From positions 234,934 to 298,933 of the forward strand of contig JAKCWG010000838.1 in the NCBI GenBank assembly GCA_021464415.1: a stretch of 64,000 bases of DNA, in the 5' to 3' direction. The stretch is from Lonicera japonica. Lineage: Eukaryota > Streptophyta > Magnoliopsida > Dipsacales > Caprifoliaceae. Shown here in pieces: positions 35,710 to 46,640 of this stretch; the stretch's first letter is position 1, and each line of letters begins with the position of its first letter. The notes below the pieces were generated by a model. The model did not search any database, had not been told where the DNA came from, and worked only from the letters and a program-made list of their open reading frames with translations. A program made the position numbers and the translations under genes.

Positions 35710-37263
35710 TGTTGGTCGGATTTCAACCCTAGAGAGGGGGTGAATAAGGTTTAAAAACTTTAATGCGGAATTTAAAAAACTTTTCGAAAAACGTTTAAGT
35801 AAAACAAATTTGCTAAACAAATTATCAAGCAATGCAATCAAATAAGCAATCAAGCAAATAAACAATCTCAAGCAAACAATAATGTAGCAAGTAAATAATG
35901 AGATTGAGTTAGAAAGATTGAACCGATTTGAAGTCCAAGACGTTTTGTCCACACGGTTTTGGTTTACCAAACCATAATCCGCGCTCGGTTAGTTCCCCGA
36001 GAATTTCCACTAATTCCAATCTCCTTCCGGGTGAAGATCAAACCACTACAAGTGTTGTTGTCTCACTACACTCTTTACAAATATTGCTTGACCACAATAT
36101 TCTCACAAGAATCTCTCTCTTGCTAACCTTGTGAAATTTACCTTTCACAAAAACTAAACAAGAATTTTCCTTCTTGTTTTTCCTATGAGATTTACCTCTC
36201 ACAATGAAATATAATTGTTTGGTGATTCACACCAATTTACAATAACTCTCTAAAGTGTTTGTAGAATACAATTTAAGCTCACACTAGAGTTATCTTGAAT
36301 GATCAATATGATATAGCTCAAATAAAAGATGATTGATCAAAAACAATTTCTTGAATCTTTGAATAATGAAGATAGATGAAGTAGAGAGTATATAAGTGAT
36401 TCAAGTTGTTAAGAATGAGTCTTGGAAGTCATATTTATAGTGCCAAAAGTGATATAGCCGTTTGAAGTGGTTACAAGAAGTTGTGGGGCAAAACAAGACA
36501 TATACCAACTCTCCAACGGCTATATTTTGGCAGTGTAGTCGACTACACTGATGCCCATGTAGTCGACTACATGGCCTTCAACAGTGATGTAGTCTACTCA
36601 CCCATTAATCATGTAGTCGACTACATGCTTCTGGTGGGTGGAGGTTTTGTGCAATTTTTCCAACTTTTGCAATATGACTCCAAAATTGATTCTAATGCTT
36701 GGGGAGTGTTCCAAATAAGTTTCTAAGACTCCCAAATATGTTTTTGTATCAAAATTCATTCATATGAATTTATAGTGAATTTATTTCAAAACCGGTTTTT
36801 GCAAGAATGATGTTTTGAAATGATTTTGATTCAAACTTGGTTATGATCAATCTAATAATGATGCAAGTTCATGTTTGAGCTATATAATCAATCAATTAAG
36901 AAACTTTACATTAATCCTAAGCAAACACTCAATTACCGAATATATGAGTCTTCGAATGCTTCGATTTGTTTCTTCAAATTGATTCTTCACTTGAAGCTTT
37001 TGCATATGATTCTTGATCTTTGTGCTCCATGGATTTGTATTGCTAGCATGTGAGTGATAAGGTTGTTCTCTTGCTAGTCCAATGCTACGTTGACTTGATC
37101 GAATATTGATTCCATTGATCCTTGTCATGCTTCCTTTGAGCAATCATGCTATTCTTGATTTTTCAAATAAGAAATCTATAATCTTAAATCAAGAACATGT
37201 TAAATTACACATGATTAAATTATTGTTATTATCAAAATAAGATTAAGACCTTCTAGGTCAACA
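35710..37263 (-). repeat. Gag-only element 3' LTR
   Basis: 1554 bp. TATA-like box on the minus strand at 36432-36439 (TATAAATA). Three palindromes at 36531-36627 lie upstream of it in minus sense. The frames at 35928, 36481 and 36871 recur unchanged in the other LTR because the LTRs are copies; they are not genes. Confidence 0.9.
36531..36627. promoter_or_regulatory. Palindrome cluster in gag-only element LTR
   Basis: CAGTGTAGTCGACTACACTG (36531-36550), CCATGTAGTCGACTACATGG (36555-36574) and CATGTAGTCGACTACATG (36610-36627) are perfect palindromes. A damaged fourth copy lies between them (about 36586). The TATA-like box is about 90 bp downstream in minus sense. The same cluster is at 39593-39689 in the other LTR. 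Confidence 0.65.
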
Positions 37264-37277
37264 ATCTCCCCCTTTTT
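37264..37277 (-). other. Gag-only element polypurine tract
   Basis: Minus strand AAAAAGGGGGAGAT touching the 3' LTR. From 37278 to 37601 the sequence is non-coding. Confidence 0.85.
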
Positions 37278-37601
37278 GATGATGACAATAAATTAATGTG
37301 TGTTTTCAATAACAAGCATAAATAGCATATGAATAATTGAAATATGCTCCCCCTCAATTTATGCATAGATAAAATAAATGATAATTAAAAGCATTGCAAA
37401 CATTTGAGATAGTTTTAAAACCAATAAAATAATTTTGATCTCAAATAAGGTTTTCAAAAGAAAAACAAGTATCAATGTTAAAGACATAAGTAATTAATAG
37501 TCTTACCAACATTGATTGCCACCAACACACATTTTCTCCCCCTATGGCAACATCAAAAAGGGCCAAGGCCACGGAGAGAAAATGGTAGCTCCAAGAGTGC
37601 T

Positions 37602-38714
37602 TCATCGATGAGGGAATGATTTGTATGCCTCCTCATCTTTTGCCATAAGGCAAAGGTGTGCCATCTCTTCATCACTCGACTCGATATCGGATTCGTCTTC
37701 ATCCGATTCGCTCGAATGCCCTTTAAGAGCATCTTTCAACCTCTTGTACAATTCTTCCTTCTTTGCTCTCTTCTCCTTTCTTCTAACCGGACAATTCGTC
37801 TTGTAGTGTCCCGGTTCATGACAATGGAAGCATTTCCTTTCCTCATTGTCAACTTTAGGATGAGTTGATCTATCATTGACATTCTTTGAGGATGAGGGAT
37901 AGTTGTTGAGCTTCCCTTGAGAGAATTTCTTCTTTGCTAGGAATTTTTTAAATTTCCTAGAGATGAGGGCCATGTCTCCATCTCCTTTTCCACCCCTTCC
38001 TTCATTAGGCTTTAGAGCAAATATCTCCATTGGATTTGCTTTATCTCCTTCTTCTCTTGCTAGCTCCTTCTCATGGGTTTTGAGAGATCCCAAGAGCTCA
38101 TCCATGCTCAAGGTCTTGAGGTTCTTGGCTTCTTGTATAGCCGTCACCTTGGGTCTCCATTTCTTAGGAAGAATCCTAAGCACTTTTCTAATCTTCTCTT
38201 CATTTGAATAAACCTTGCCAAGGAGGTCCAAAGCGTTAGTGAGAATAGAAAATCTACTATACATGGAAGCAAGTGATTCGTTAGCCTCCATATTAAATAA
38301 CTCATAGTCATGGACAAGTATATTAATGTTGTCCTCCTTGACTTGAGAAGTTCCCTCATGGGCAACCTCAAGCTTGTCCCAAATCTCTTTTGCGGTTTTG
38401 CAACTAGAGATTTTGTTATATTCATCCATACTTAATGCACAATGTAAAGAATTTAAAGCTTTGGCATTGTATTGGATTTTTCTAATATCATGCTCATTGT
38501 ACTCGGATATTGACTTAGGGATAATGTTTCCCCTTTCGTCGGTTTTTGTGATCTCATAAGGTCCAACAAGTGTGACCTTCCATTGTTCAAAATCGTTAGC
38601 TTGTAAAAATGTGCACATACGATTTTTCCAATAACTATAGTTTTTGCCATCAAACAATGGCGGTCTATAAATTGAAGCACCTTCGGAAAGGCCGGTTCCT
38701 TGATAAAAATACAT
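37602..38714 (-). CDS. Gag of the gag-only element (copia type)
   Basis: 370 residues from the Met at 38714 (MYFYQGTG). The open frame reaches back into the LTR, but this is the first Met inside the internal region, 43 bases past the primer-binding site. An N-terminal DUF4219-like segment (LFDGKNYSYWKNRMCTFLQ, about residues 18-37) is followed by a UBN2-type gag core (TAKEIWDKLEVAHEGTSQVK, then YSNEEKIRKVLRILPKKWRP). A basic stretch, one zinc knuckle CFHCHEPGHYKTNC (C-x2-C-x4-H-x4-C, about residue 300) and an acidic tail (SESDEDESDIESSDEE) come last. The pattern resembles SIRE/Maximus-type copia gag, which normally continues into pol. Here it stops. It would form capsids that package its own RNA, with enzymes from another element. 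No stop or frameshift is seen. Confidence 0.85.
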   Translation of the reverse strand: MYFYQGTGLSEGASIYRPPLFDGKNYSYWKNRMCTFLQANDFEQWKVTLVGPYEITKTDERGNIIPKSISEYNEHDIRKIQYNAKALNSLHCALSMDEYNKISSCKTAKEIWDKLEVAHEGTSQVKEDNINILVHDYELFNMEANESLASMYSRFSILTNALDLLGKVYSNEEKIRKVLRILPKKWRPKVTAIQEAKNLKTLSMDELLGSLKTHEKELAREEGDKANPMEIFALKPNEGRGGKGDGDMALISRKFKKFLAKKKFSQGKLNNYPSSSKNVNDRSTHPKVDNEERKCFHCHEPGHYKTNCPVRRKEKRAKKEELYKRLKDALKGHSSESDEDESDIESSDEEMAHLCLMAKDEEAYKSFPHR

Positions 38715-38756
38715 GATCGAGGACTCTAAGATTGTGAAATCAAAAACAAGAGTACA

Positions 38757-38769
38757 CCCTCTGATACCA
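38757..38769 (-). other. Gag-only element primer-binding site
   Basis: TGGTATCAGAGGG on the minus strand, two bases from the 5' LTR. It matches the 3' end of initiator tRNA-Met, the usual primer for plant LTR elements. Confidence 0.85.
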
Positions 38770-38771
38770 AT

Positions 38772-40325
38772 TGTTGGTCGGATTTCAACCCTAGAGAGGG
38801 GGTGAATAAGGTTTAAAAACTTTAATGCGGAATTTAAAAAACTTTTCGAAAAACGTTTAAGTAAAACAAATTTGCTAAACAAATTATCAAGCAATGCAAT
38901 CAAATAAGCAATCAAGCAAATAAACAATCTCAAGCAAACAATAATGTAGCAAGTAAATAATGAGATTGAGTTAGAAAGATTGAACCGATTTGAAGTCCAA
39001 GACGTTTTGTCCACACGGTTTTGGTTTACCAAACCATAATCCGCGCTCGGTTAGTTCCCCGAGAATTTCCACTAATTCCAATCTCCTTCCGGGTGAAGAT
39101 CAAACCACTACAAGTGTTGTTGTCTCACTACACTCTTTACAAATATTGCTTGACCACAATATTCTCACAAGAATCTCTCTCTTGCTAACCTTGTGAAATT
39201 TACCTTTCACAAAAACTAAACAAGAATTTTCCTTCTTGTTTTTCCTATGAGATTTACCTCTCACAATGAAATATAATTGTTTGGTGATTCACACCAATTT
39301 ACAATAACTCTCTAAAGTGTTTGTAGAATACAATTTAAGCTCACACTAGAGTTATCTTGAATGATCAATATGATATAGCTCAAATAAAAGATGATTGATC
39401 AAAAACAATTTCTTGAATCTTTGAATAATGAAGATAGATGAAGTAGAGAGTATATAAGTGATTCAAGTTGTTAAGAATGAGTCTTGGAAGTCATATTTAT
39501 AGTGCCAAAAGTGATATAGCCGTTTGAAGTGGTTACAAGAAGTTGTGGGGCAAAACAAGACATATACCAACTCTCCAACGGCTATATTTTGGCAGTGTAG
39601 TCGACTACACTGATGCCCATGTAGTCGACTACATGGCCTTCAACAGTGATGTAGTCTACTCACCCATTAATCATGTAGTCGACTACATGCTTCTGGTGGG
39701 TGGAGGTTTTGTGCAATTTTTCCAACTTTTGCAATATGACTCCAAAATTGATTCTAATGCTTGGGGAGTGTTCCAAATAAGTTTCTAAGACTCCCAAATA
39801 TGTTTTTGTATCAAAATTCATTCATATGAATTTATAGTGAATTTATTTCAAAACCGGTTTTTGCAAGAATGATGTTTTGAAATGATTTTGATTCAAACTT
39901 GGTTATGATCAATCTAATAATGATGCAAGTTCATGTTTGAGCTATATAATCAATCAATTAAGAAACTTTACATTAATCCTAAGCAAACACTCAATTACCG
40001 AATATATGAGTCTTCGAATGCTTCGATTTGTTTCTTCAAATTGATTCTTCACTTGAAGCTTTTGCATATGATTCTTGATCTTTGTGCTCCATGGATTTGT
40101 ATTGCTAGCATGTGAGTGATAAGGTTGTTCTCTTGCTAGTCCAATGCTACGTTGACTTGATCGAATATTGATTCCATTGATCCTTGTCATGCTTCCTTTG
40201 AGCAATCATGCTATTCTTGATTTTTCAAATAAGAAATCTATAATCTTAAATCAAGAACATGTTAAATTACACATGATTAAATTATTGTTATTATCAAAAT
40301 AAGATTAAGACCTTCTAGGTCAACA
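38772..40325 (-). repeat. Gag-only element 5' LTR
   Basis: 1554 bp. TATA-like box at 39494-39501 (minus) and palindromes at 39593-39612, 39617-39636 and 39672-39689. The position of the TATA box predicts transcription leftward into gag. Confidence 0.9.
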
Positions 40326-40330
40326 ATAAC

Positions 40331-41722
40331 TTTGAACACATATTTTAAATATGGTACCCTCTACCATTTCAAAAAGCGTTCGCCAGCAGCCTAAGACTTT
40401 GAACAATATGCCCCGTTAGTGAGATTGTCTATTATTCATTATTTTTTAGACAGATGTAAACCTATTAAATTTTACTATCTAGACAATCCTTTATCGTCAA
40501 GCAATACATACTATCTTAGACAATCCTTTATTGTCAAGTAAAATTTAAATAGCCGACTTCCTTTGGTCCTACAAATAATAGTAGAGACTCAGTTGGAGAG
40601 CATACTATTATTTATATCTAAGTGTATACCATCATTTAATTTAGTCCAATGATTCTGTAATTTATTCTCTCCGATATGGAGGTGAGCACTAAAACCCACA
40701 TGAAAAATAAATCACATCATTTAAAATTATCAGTCAGTAAAATTTGTACAATGATTCCGTAATCTATTCTTTCCGATATGGAGGTGAGCACTATAACACA
40801 CACGAAGAATAAATTACATCATCTACAAACCAATGATGGAGACAGTGGGATTTTTATGTGAAAAAATCCCCCACCCACTTAGTATTTAAAACATTATTTT
40901 CTAAGGGTTAAGAAAAATTTATATTAAATTCTAGTCAACTAAAATACAAGGGTATGAAATATAAAAGACATGTGTAATAAAATTATTTTGCTGCCTTTTT
41001 TAAAAAAAAAACTTATAATTTTCAATTACGCAAAATTTATATTTATATACCCCTTTTTTAATTTGACTAGAACCAAACATAAAATAAAATGTGATCTAGG
41101 TATGGTCATGTATCCATGTTGTCCAAAATTATAAGGAAACCTAATAATTAAACACATATGACCAACACACAATCACACAAAGCATTAAACCATTCAATAA
41201 CAAGAATAATTAAATCCCTGCTATTATGGTCCAAGCTTAATCATCCCTAGTCTGTTGAAAAATCTGTCACGACCTACGTCGCCACTTCACTGACTATGTC
41301 AGGAATCAATCTTGGTGGAAACACCTTCTTCAACGTTCTCCGTTAAAGAAACTGCAATCTTAGGTACAAAGGTCCTATGCCTCCATTTAAGGAGTTCACA
41401 CATAAACTATTATATCTAAACTGTAAATAAAATTACATAGATCCTATGCCTCCTTTTAAGGAGTTCACAAATCTGATCTAAATTTAATTTACAACCATGA
41501 ATAAAACCCAAATCATCATGCACATTAAAATTAACCACAAATAAAAACATCATGGGATCCAATCACATAAAACATAATTATGTGACCATAATAGCGGGAC
41601 AAGAACACTGCAAAACAAGGGTTAGCGAGTTCTACGTTCTATCCAACAACAACATGTCATGAATAGATTTAACTGGACAACATGGCAAGTTCAATCCGTA
41701 CGCAGTATCAAAGAAAACCAAT
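40331..41722 (-). other. Copia leader, long part, with direct repeats
   Basis: About 1.4 kb of non-coding leader between the copia primer-binding site and the nested element. Two direct repeats are visible: ATTCTNTCCGATATGGAGGTGAGCACT-type units (about 40660 and 40765) and CCTATGCCTCC(A/T)TTTAAGGAG units (about 41374 and 41446). No convincing ORF. Confidence 0.6.
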
Positions 41723-41735
41723 GGCACTGATACCA
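41723..41735 (-). other. Copia primer-binding site
   Basis: TGGTATCAGTGCC on the minus strand, two bases from the 5' LTR; matches initiator tRNA-Met apart from the usual small variation. Confidence 0.85.
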
Positions 41736-41737
41736 AT

Positions 41738-43208
41738 TGATGGAGACATAAATACAGGATCGTTTGATATTGCGTATAGATTGAACAAAAAAATTTTCCT
41801 AAAACCCTATAAGAATAAAGGGATTTCACCTTTGTGGATCATGTAGAGGATCCATATGAGGAGACTAGGGTTTGAAAGAATTAGATTGCGATTTGGTCAG
41901 ATTTTTTAAATTCTCGCTGGGCTGCGAAAATTAATTTTTTTTGCCACCGAAACGACTTCTGATCGTCCTGATTTGTCACGCGACAGTTATAACTTTGCGT
42001 TCCGAACCACATATCCAAAAATCAGCTCGATCCAACTGTGAGATCAAAAGTTACGATTGATTTACGACTGCTGTGCCGAAAAACCTAAAGATCTTCTATC
42101 ATATTCCTTCCGCCATCAAATCTTGCACCGAGTGTGGGCTACGGTATCACCAAGATTTTCTCCTCTCTCAATAGAACAAACACTAAGTCATGAGAATTAT
42201 TTTTATCTTTAGAAGAGACAAGGTCGGCGTATATATAAGGCTACGATAGGGACCTTACGGAGAAATAAGTGTTTGGGCTTCCTATGGAAAGCTGGAATCC
42301 TAATTCCACTATGAATTAGTTCCTTCCATAAATTATAATTCACACCACTAAAGAATTATAATTGCACTCCCATCCTTATCTCAAAATTATATTTCGAGCC
42401 CCTTATTATTAAATACTTATTACTCTCCCCACGTTAAGATTACAGATAACCGTCATTTAAATTAAATTACTGAAAATTATATTTAAATGACTTCTTAATC
42501 CTTTAGCCTACCACTTAACTTATTTGACATGTCGGATTAACATAATCCACCTGCAGGGTTTGACATGATCAAAACTTATAAGCTTCTCAATGGGCTATCA
42601 TCAATCCCTATACCGGGACGTGGATTCCGTCAATAATTAATATTCATCATACATATAGTGTCGTCATCCAATTCATGAAGATTATTGATTCCTAAATGAA
42701 TCTCACTCTTAATGAGTCAAAACAACAAACACTACATATATATGTCTATTAATTATTTCAAGATTAAGAGTATAAGTAATCATAATAACCTTGGGATTTT
42801 AAATTGTTTTATATAGTCAGTATAAAAATAATTAACCCAAACTAGTCCTATTCAATACACACAAAGTGTACTAGCACAACGAGTTAAAACTATACCATTT
42901 TTTGTAGTTAAGATAAACTACTAAAACTTGTGCTACAATCCTACCGATGGGTGTCCAATTCCATCTAAGACTGTGAACCATTAAACTTATATTCCATAAG
43001 AACCGATGATATGATCTTCTGTGTGTAAGCTATACTCTACACACCAAATCATCTACTATATATAATAAAAGACACACATGCACAATATTTAAATAAATAA
43101 TATAATGCAACCATTGCCCATAAAGATTCTCATTAAAATAGCAAAACCAAGTTAATAACATATCCAAACCAACAAGAAAATTATGGCTTTTAGTGTATCA
43201 CTCTAACA
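41738..43208 (-). repeat. Copia 5' LTR
   Basis: 1471 bp, partner of 30212-31682, with scattered substitutions against it. Confidence 0.9.
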
Positions 43209-43847
43209 TGTATATATATACATTTTTACCCAGAGATGGTTTATTATAGAGAAGCATCAAACAAACTATTTTCAATATAATGCATAGCATGGCATGCATA
43301 GTTTCTAATCTATTTTCTTATACAACCCTTATAGTTCCCACTGAGCTTGTTTGGCTCACTCCCATTTTCCAAACCAGGTTTTGCAGGTGTTCCCGGGGAT
43401 GGTGCGCTTATGGAGTCTAGTAGCTCTGATGACCTCTGATGTCTAAAGTCGTTTGGGAACGACTAGTGTCATACTTCCCTTAAATTAAGATCATGAGTCT
43501 ATACTGTATAAATTACATATCCTATTGATTACTGTACTTTTGAAATAATGTTGTAAGACTATTTAATTAATTGGGACCTCGTTGGAGGCTTTGTACAAAT
43601 GACTTTTCTTCTTAAATGTGGAGTATCTATTGGAAAGGGATGATATGTACATTTTCACAGGTTCTGGTTTTGCTTTATGAACAAACTCCACATGCCAAAC
43701 TTTTTCTAAAATTACAGCTTATTATGAAACTCTATTTTTATTTAAGTTATGATTTACAACTTATCACCCGTCGTCGTGTACAACACCGTGACTAATCGAG
43801 TCCCAGAGGCGAAATCCTCGAACCGGATTTCGGGGCGTTACAGCCAA

Positions 43848-46057
43848 CCTTTAAGGTGATGAAGAGTGGAAGATATCACAGTTTTCCTTTGGTAAAAGGT
43901 GGCATTATTTCTAGCTTCCCATATCATGTGAAAAGCCAAAAGGCAACCACTTATCCATAGATTCTGGAGTTGGGGGCTAAGCTTGACTGTGCAAATAAAT
44001 GTCCATAAATTTGGGAGATTTCAAGGGGCAGAAAGGGTTATAAGGAAGGTATCAACCAGCCACTGCCACAAGGTGTAGGCAAAGGGACATTTGAGAAAGA
44101 TATGCTCCACATTATCTAAGTTAGATTTGCAGATTTCACACCTAGAAACCATGATCATGCCTCTTTTTTGGAGATTATCTTGTGTTGGGAGCTTGTTCTA
44201 CAAAAATTTCCAGGCCAGGTAGGACACTTTAGGAGGCATAAAATTTTTCCATATCTGAGAAACCCATTGAGAAGGCTTATTATTACAATAGAAGAGGTAT
44301 GCATCCTTGAATGTAAGATTTCCCTTAGGAGATTTAGGCCAGATCAATTGATCTTCCTGGGGTCTTTGAGGGAGGGTAATGTGATTTATTTCCTTTGTTA
44401 AAAAAGGAAATTGATGTGTGAACCAAGCTAGGATCTTCTAATTCTGGCCAGAGACGAAACTGTTTAAATTGCTTTTCTTTTTGAGGAGAGCAGGAGGGCA
44501 TTGAATGGGAGAGGATGGGAGCCACATATCTGCCCAGATGCTTATGTTGTTACCATTTCCAACCACCCAATAGGCCTGTGCTTCAATGTCTAGGAGGGCC
44601 ACTTTGATATTAGGCCAAATAGATGACACCTGATAAGAGGTGTGTGCTCTAGTTTGCTGTATGTTGAACCTCTTTTGGACCATATTGCTCCATTGATTAT
44701 TGTTATGAACAATGTCCTAGGTATGTTTGAGAATACCAGCCCTATTGACTTGCTTTATGTCCCTTATAGCCAATCCACCATGAGGTTTAGGAGTGCAAAC
44801 TGAGTGCCAAGCTACAGTCACCAATTTTCTGCTAGCTGTATCCCCTGTCCATAAGAAATTTTTGAGCCAAGTGCACACAGTTTGAGTGAGTTTTGTAGGC
44901 CATAGATAGACCATGAAGAAGTGTATTAGCATGGGGACTGCCATAGATTTAATGAGCTCTGCTCTGCCAGCAAAAGAAAGAACTTTCCCTTTCCAACCTT
45001 CTAGTTTAATTCTAACTTTATCAGCAATGGGCTGGAGGTGGATTGCTTTTGGTTTGCCTTTGAAGATAGGAACTCCCAGGTAAACAAAAGGAGTGTTTCC
45101 CACTGACATTCCCATGAAATTAGAAATTTCATTTTTTCTGTGCAAGGCTCCCTTACCAAGGTAGATTATACTCTTTTGGTAGTTGATGTATTGCCCAAAA
45201 TGCTGAGAATGGTTTTCAAAGTATTTTTGTCTCCTCTACAGAACATCATAACATCATCTACATATAGAGAGTGTGTAGGAGCAATGCATCCTTTTAGGGA
45301 AGATATAGGTTTGAGAGATCCATTGTTGGCATGTTTGATTATTAATCTGCTTAAAATTTCTTCTGCTAGACAAAATAGGATGAGGCTTAAGGGGTCACCC
45401 TATCTAACCCCCTTAGAACAGTTGAAGTAGCCACATGGAGTGCCATTGACCAGAATTGAAAGCTTGGCTGAATTGAGAATGCATTGCACCCAGTTGATGA
45501 ACACTGCACTGAATCCAAAAGACCTAAGAACTAAGACCAAGAAACCCCAATTAAGAGTGGCAAAGGCTTTAGCAATATCTATTTTGATGGCAATATTACC
45601 ACCAAATTTTTTTTCAGTCCAACATGTTAAAACATTCAGAGGTGACACCAATGGAGCTGTGTATGTTTCTGCCTTTGATAAAACCATTTTGTTGGGCAGA
45701 AATCACTTTAGGGGCTATAGAGGCAATTCTATCGCTAAGCAACTTTGGGATGATTTTGAAAGTAAAGTTGGCAAGGGCAATGGGTCTGTAGCTAGAAATG
45801 GTACCTGCATTGGGGCTTTTTGGGATGAGGGTCACAAAATTGGAGTTGAAACCAGGGAGAATCCAGCAATTCTGAAAGAAAAACTTAATGGCCTTGCAGA
45901 CATTTACTCCTACAAAATGCCAGCATTTTTGGAAGAATGAACCTGGGAATTCATCAGGTCCAGGGGCAAAATTTGGGTTCAAAGAAAAAACTGCTTTTTT
46001 GATTTCATCTTCATTTGGGATAGAGCACATCAATTCATTATCTGCATTTGAGATCAT
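43848..46057 (-). pseudogene. LINE B ORF2: RT and zf-RVT region
   Basis: From 46057 downward: EDEIKKAVFSLNPNFAPGPD, LIPKSPNAGTISSYRPIALA and KIDIAKAFATLNW (RT fingers; the usual KAFDT Asp reads Ala here, so a catalytic Asp is lost). Then comes the catalytic YVDD at 45253-45264 within HSLYVDDVMMF, then FVYLGVPIFKGKP, NFLWTGD and GGLAIRDIKQVNRAGILKH. A second frame gives VVGNGNNISIWADMWLP. The zf-RVT part between 44400 and 43848 is recognisable only in scraps (C-E-I-C near 44130). Frame changes at about 45614, 45400, 45145 and 44700. The RNase H continues at 28211. Confidence 0.8.
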
Positions 46058-46640
46058 GTGAAGGATAACTTGCTTAACCAGGGAATGATTATTGATTTGA
46101 TTTTGGGAGTTGTATAAATTTTGGAAATGACTGACTATGTGATCTTTAAGAATCGTAGGGTCATGAATGATATTGCCTTCATGTTTGAGGGCAGTGATCT
46201 TGTTTGTTGCCCACCTTTGCTTAGCAATTATGTGAAAGAAGGTTGTGCTTTTGTCACCATCTTTGAGCTTGTTTATCTTAGCTTTTTCCTTCCAAAATCT
46301 TTCCTACATGTGATTGGCTTGTATGAGCTCAGCTTGTGCTTCAGATTCAAGCTTATCCAACATATGAGAGTGGCCAGATGTGTCTATTTGCATTTGGAGT
46401 TTATGGAGGTGATCAGTGGCCTGTCTAACTTTGGAGTTAACATCTCCAAACACTTCAACATTCCATTTTTTAAGGCCATTTTAAGTTGTTTCTGCTTCAA
46501 TTGAATGGTAAGCATTTGGCAAGTGGCATTCACATTGGATGACCAATTTATGGAAACTAACTCTTCAAAAGATTGGTGAAAAGTCCAGGCAGAGGTGAAC
46601 CGAAAGGGCTTGGGACCTCTAATGGTGTCATTATCTGAAT

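Larger units (their letters stand above)
35710..40325 (-). mobile_element. Gag-only LTR element of TR-GAG type (TSD ATAAC)
   Basis: 4616 bp, LTRs of exactly 1554 bp each (35710-37263 and 38772-40325), ends TGTTGACC...CCAACA, TSD ATAAC at 35705-35709 and 40326-40330. The interior (1508 bp) has a primer-binding site, one gag ORF and a polypurine tract, with no protease, integrase, RT or RNase H. This is the plan of TR-GAG elements, which must borrow Pol from a relative. The two LTRs look identical by eye, including all chance ORFs in them. It is therefore the youngest insertion in the window and may have been mobile recently. Confidence 0.9.
30212..43208 (-). mobile_element. Full-length Ty1/copia element (TSD TGTAT)
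   Basis: Two 1471-bp LTRs (30212-31682 and 41738-43208), flanked by TGTAT at 30207-30211 and 43209-43213. Ends are TGTTAGAGTG...GTCTCCATCA in minus sense. Primer-binding site and polypurine tract are next to the LTRs, and gag, protease, integrase, RT and RNase H are in copia order. About 8.4 kb after removing the nested gag-only element. Several stops and frameshifts make it non-autonomous. The LTRs differ by substitutions I judge at a few percent by eye, so it is older than the element nested in it. Confidence 0.9.
28212..43842 (+). mobile_element. Solo LTR 'i' (TSD GCCAA), split by a copia element
   Basis: Starts TGTAACACCCC, ends CGGGGCGTTACA, and is flanked by GCCAA at 28207-28211 and 43843-43847, inside the RNase H/zf-RVT region of LINE B. 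Without the nested copia element it is about 2.63 kb (28212-30211 plus 43214-43842). It is a close relative of solo LTR 'b'. Features: CTACAAATTTTGTGTTTTG (about 28530), palindromes near 28639-28674, leader with TCTTCCTCCTCATGGAG, AAGGTGGGAACAATAG (28971 on), five tandem GTAGCG units, and GTTCCCACTGAGC...GGCTCACTCCC with acceptor-like sites at about 43370-43388. Confidence 0.85.

Noticed and set aside
35928..37143. Repeated small ORFs identical to those at 38990-40205
   Set aside because: They are duplicated only because both LTRs are copies; none resembles a protein.
37602..39032. 476-residue gag starting inside the LTR
   Set aside because: The first 106 codons are LTR and primer-binding-site sequence. 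The Met at 38714 is in the internal region and gives a normal gag start.
11190..39689. GTCGAC and ATCGAT palindromes as cloning linkers (restriction sites)
   Set aside because: Palindromic arms extend to 18-20 bp, differ between families and recur at the same place in LTRs with exact TSDs, so they are natural.
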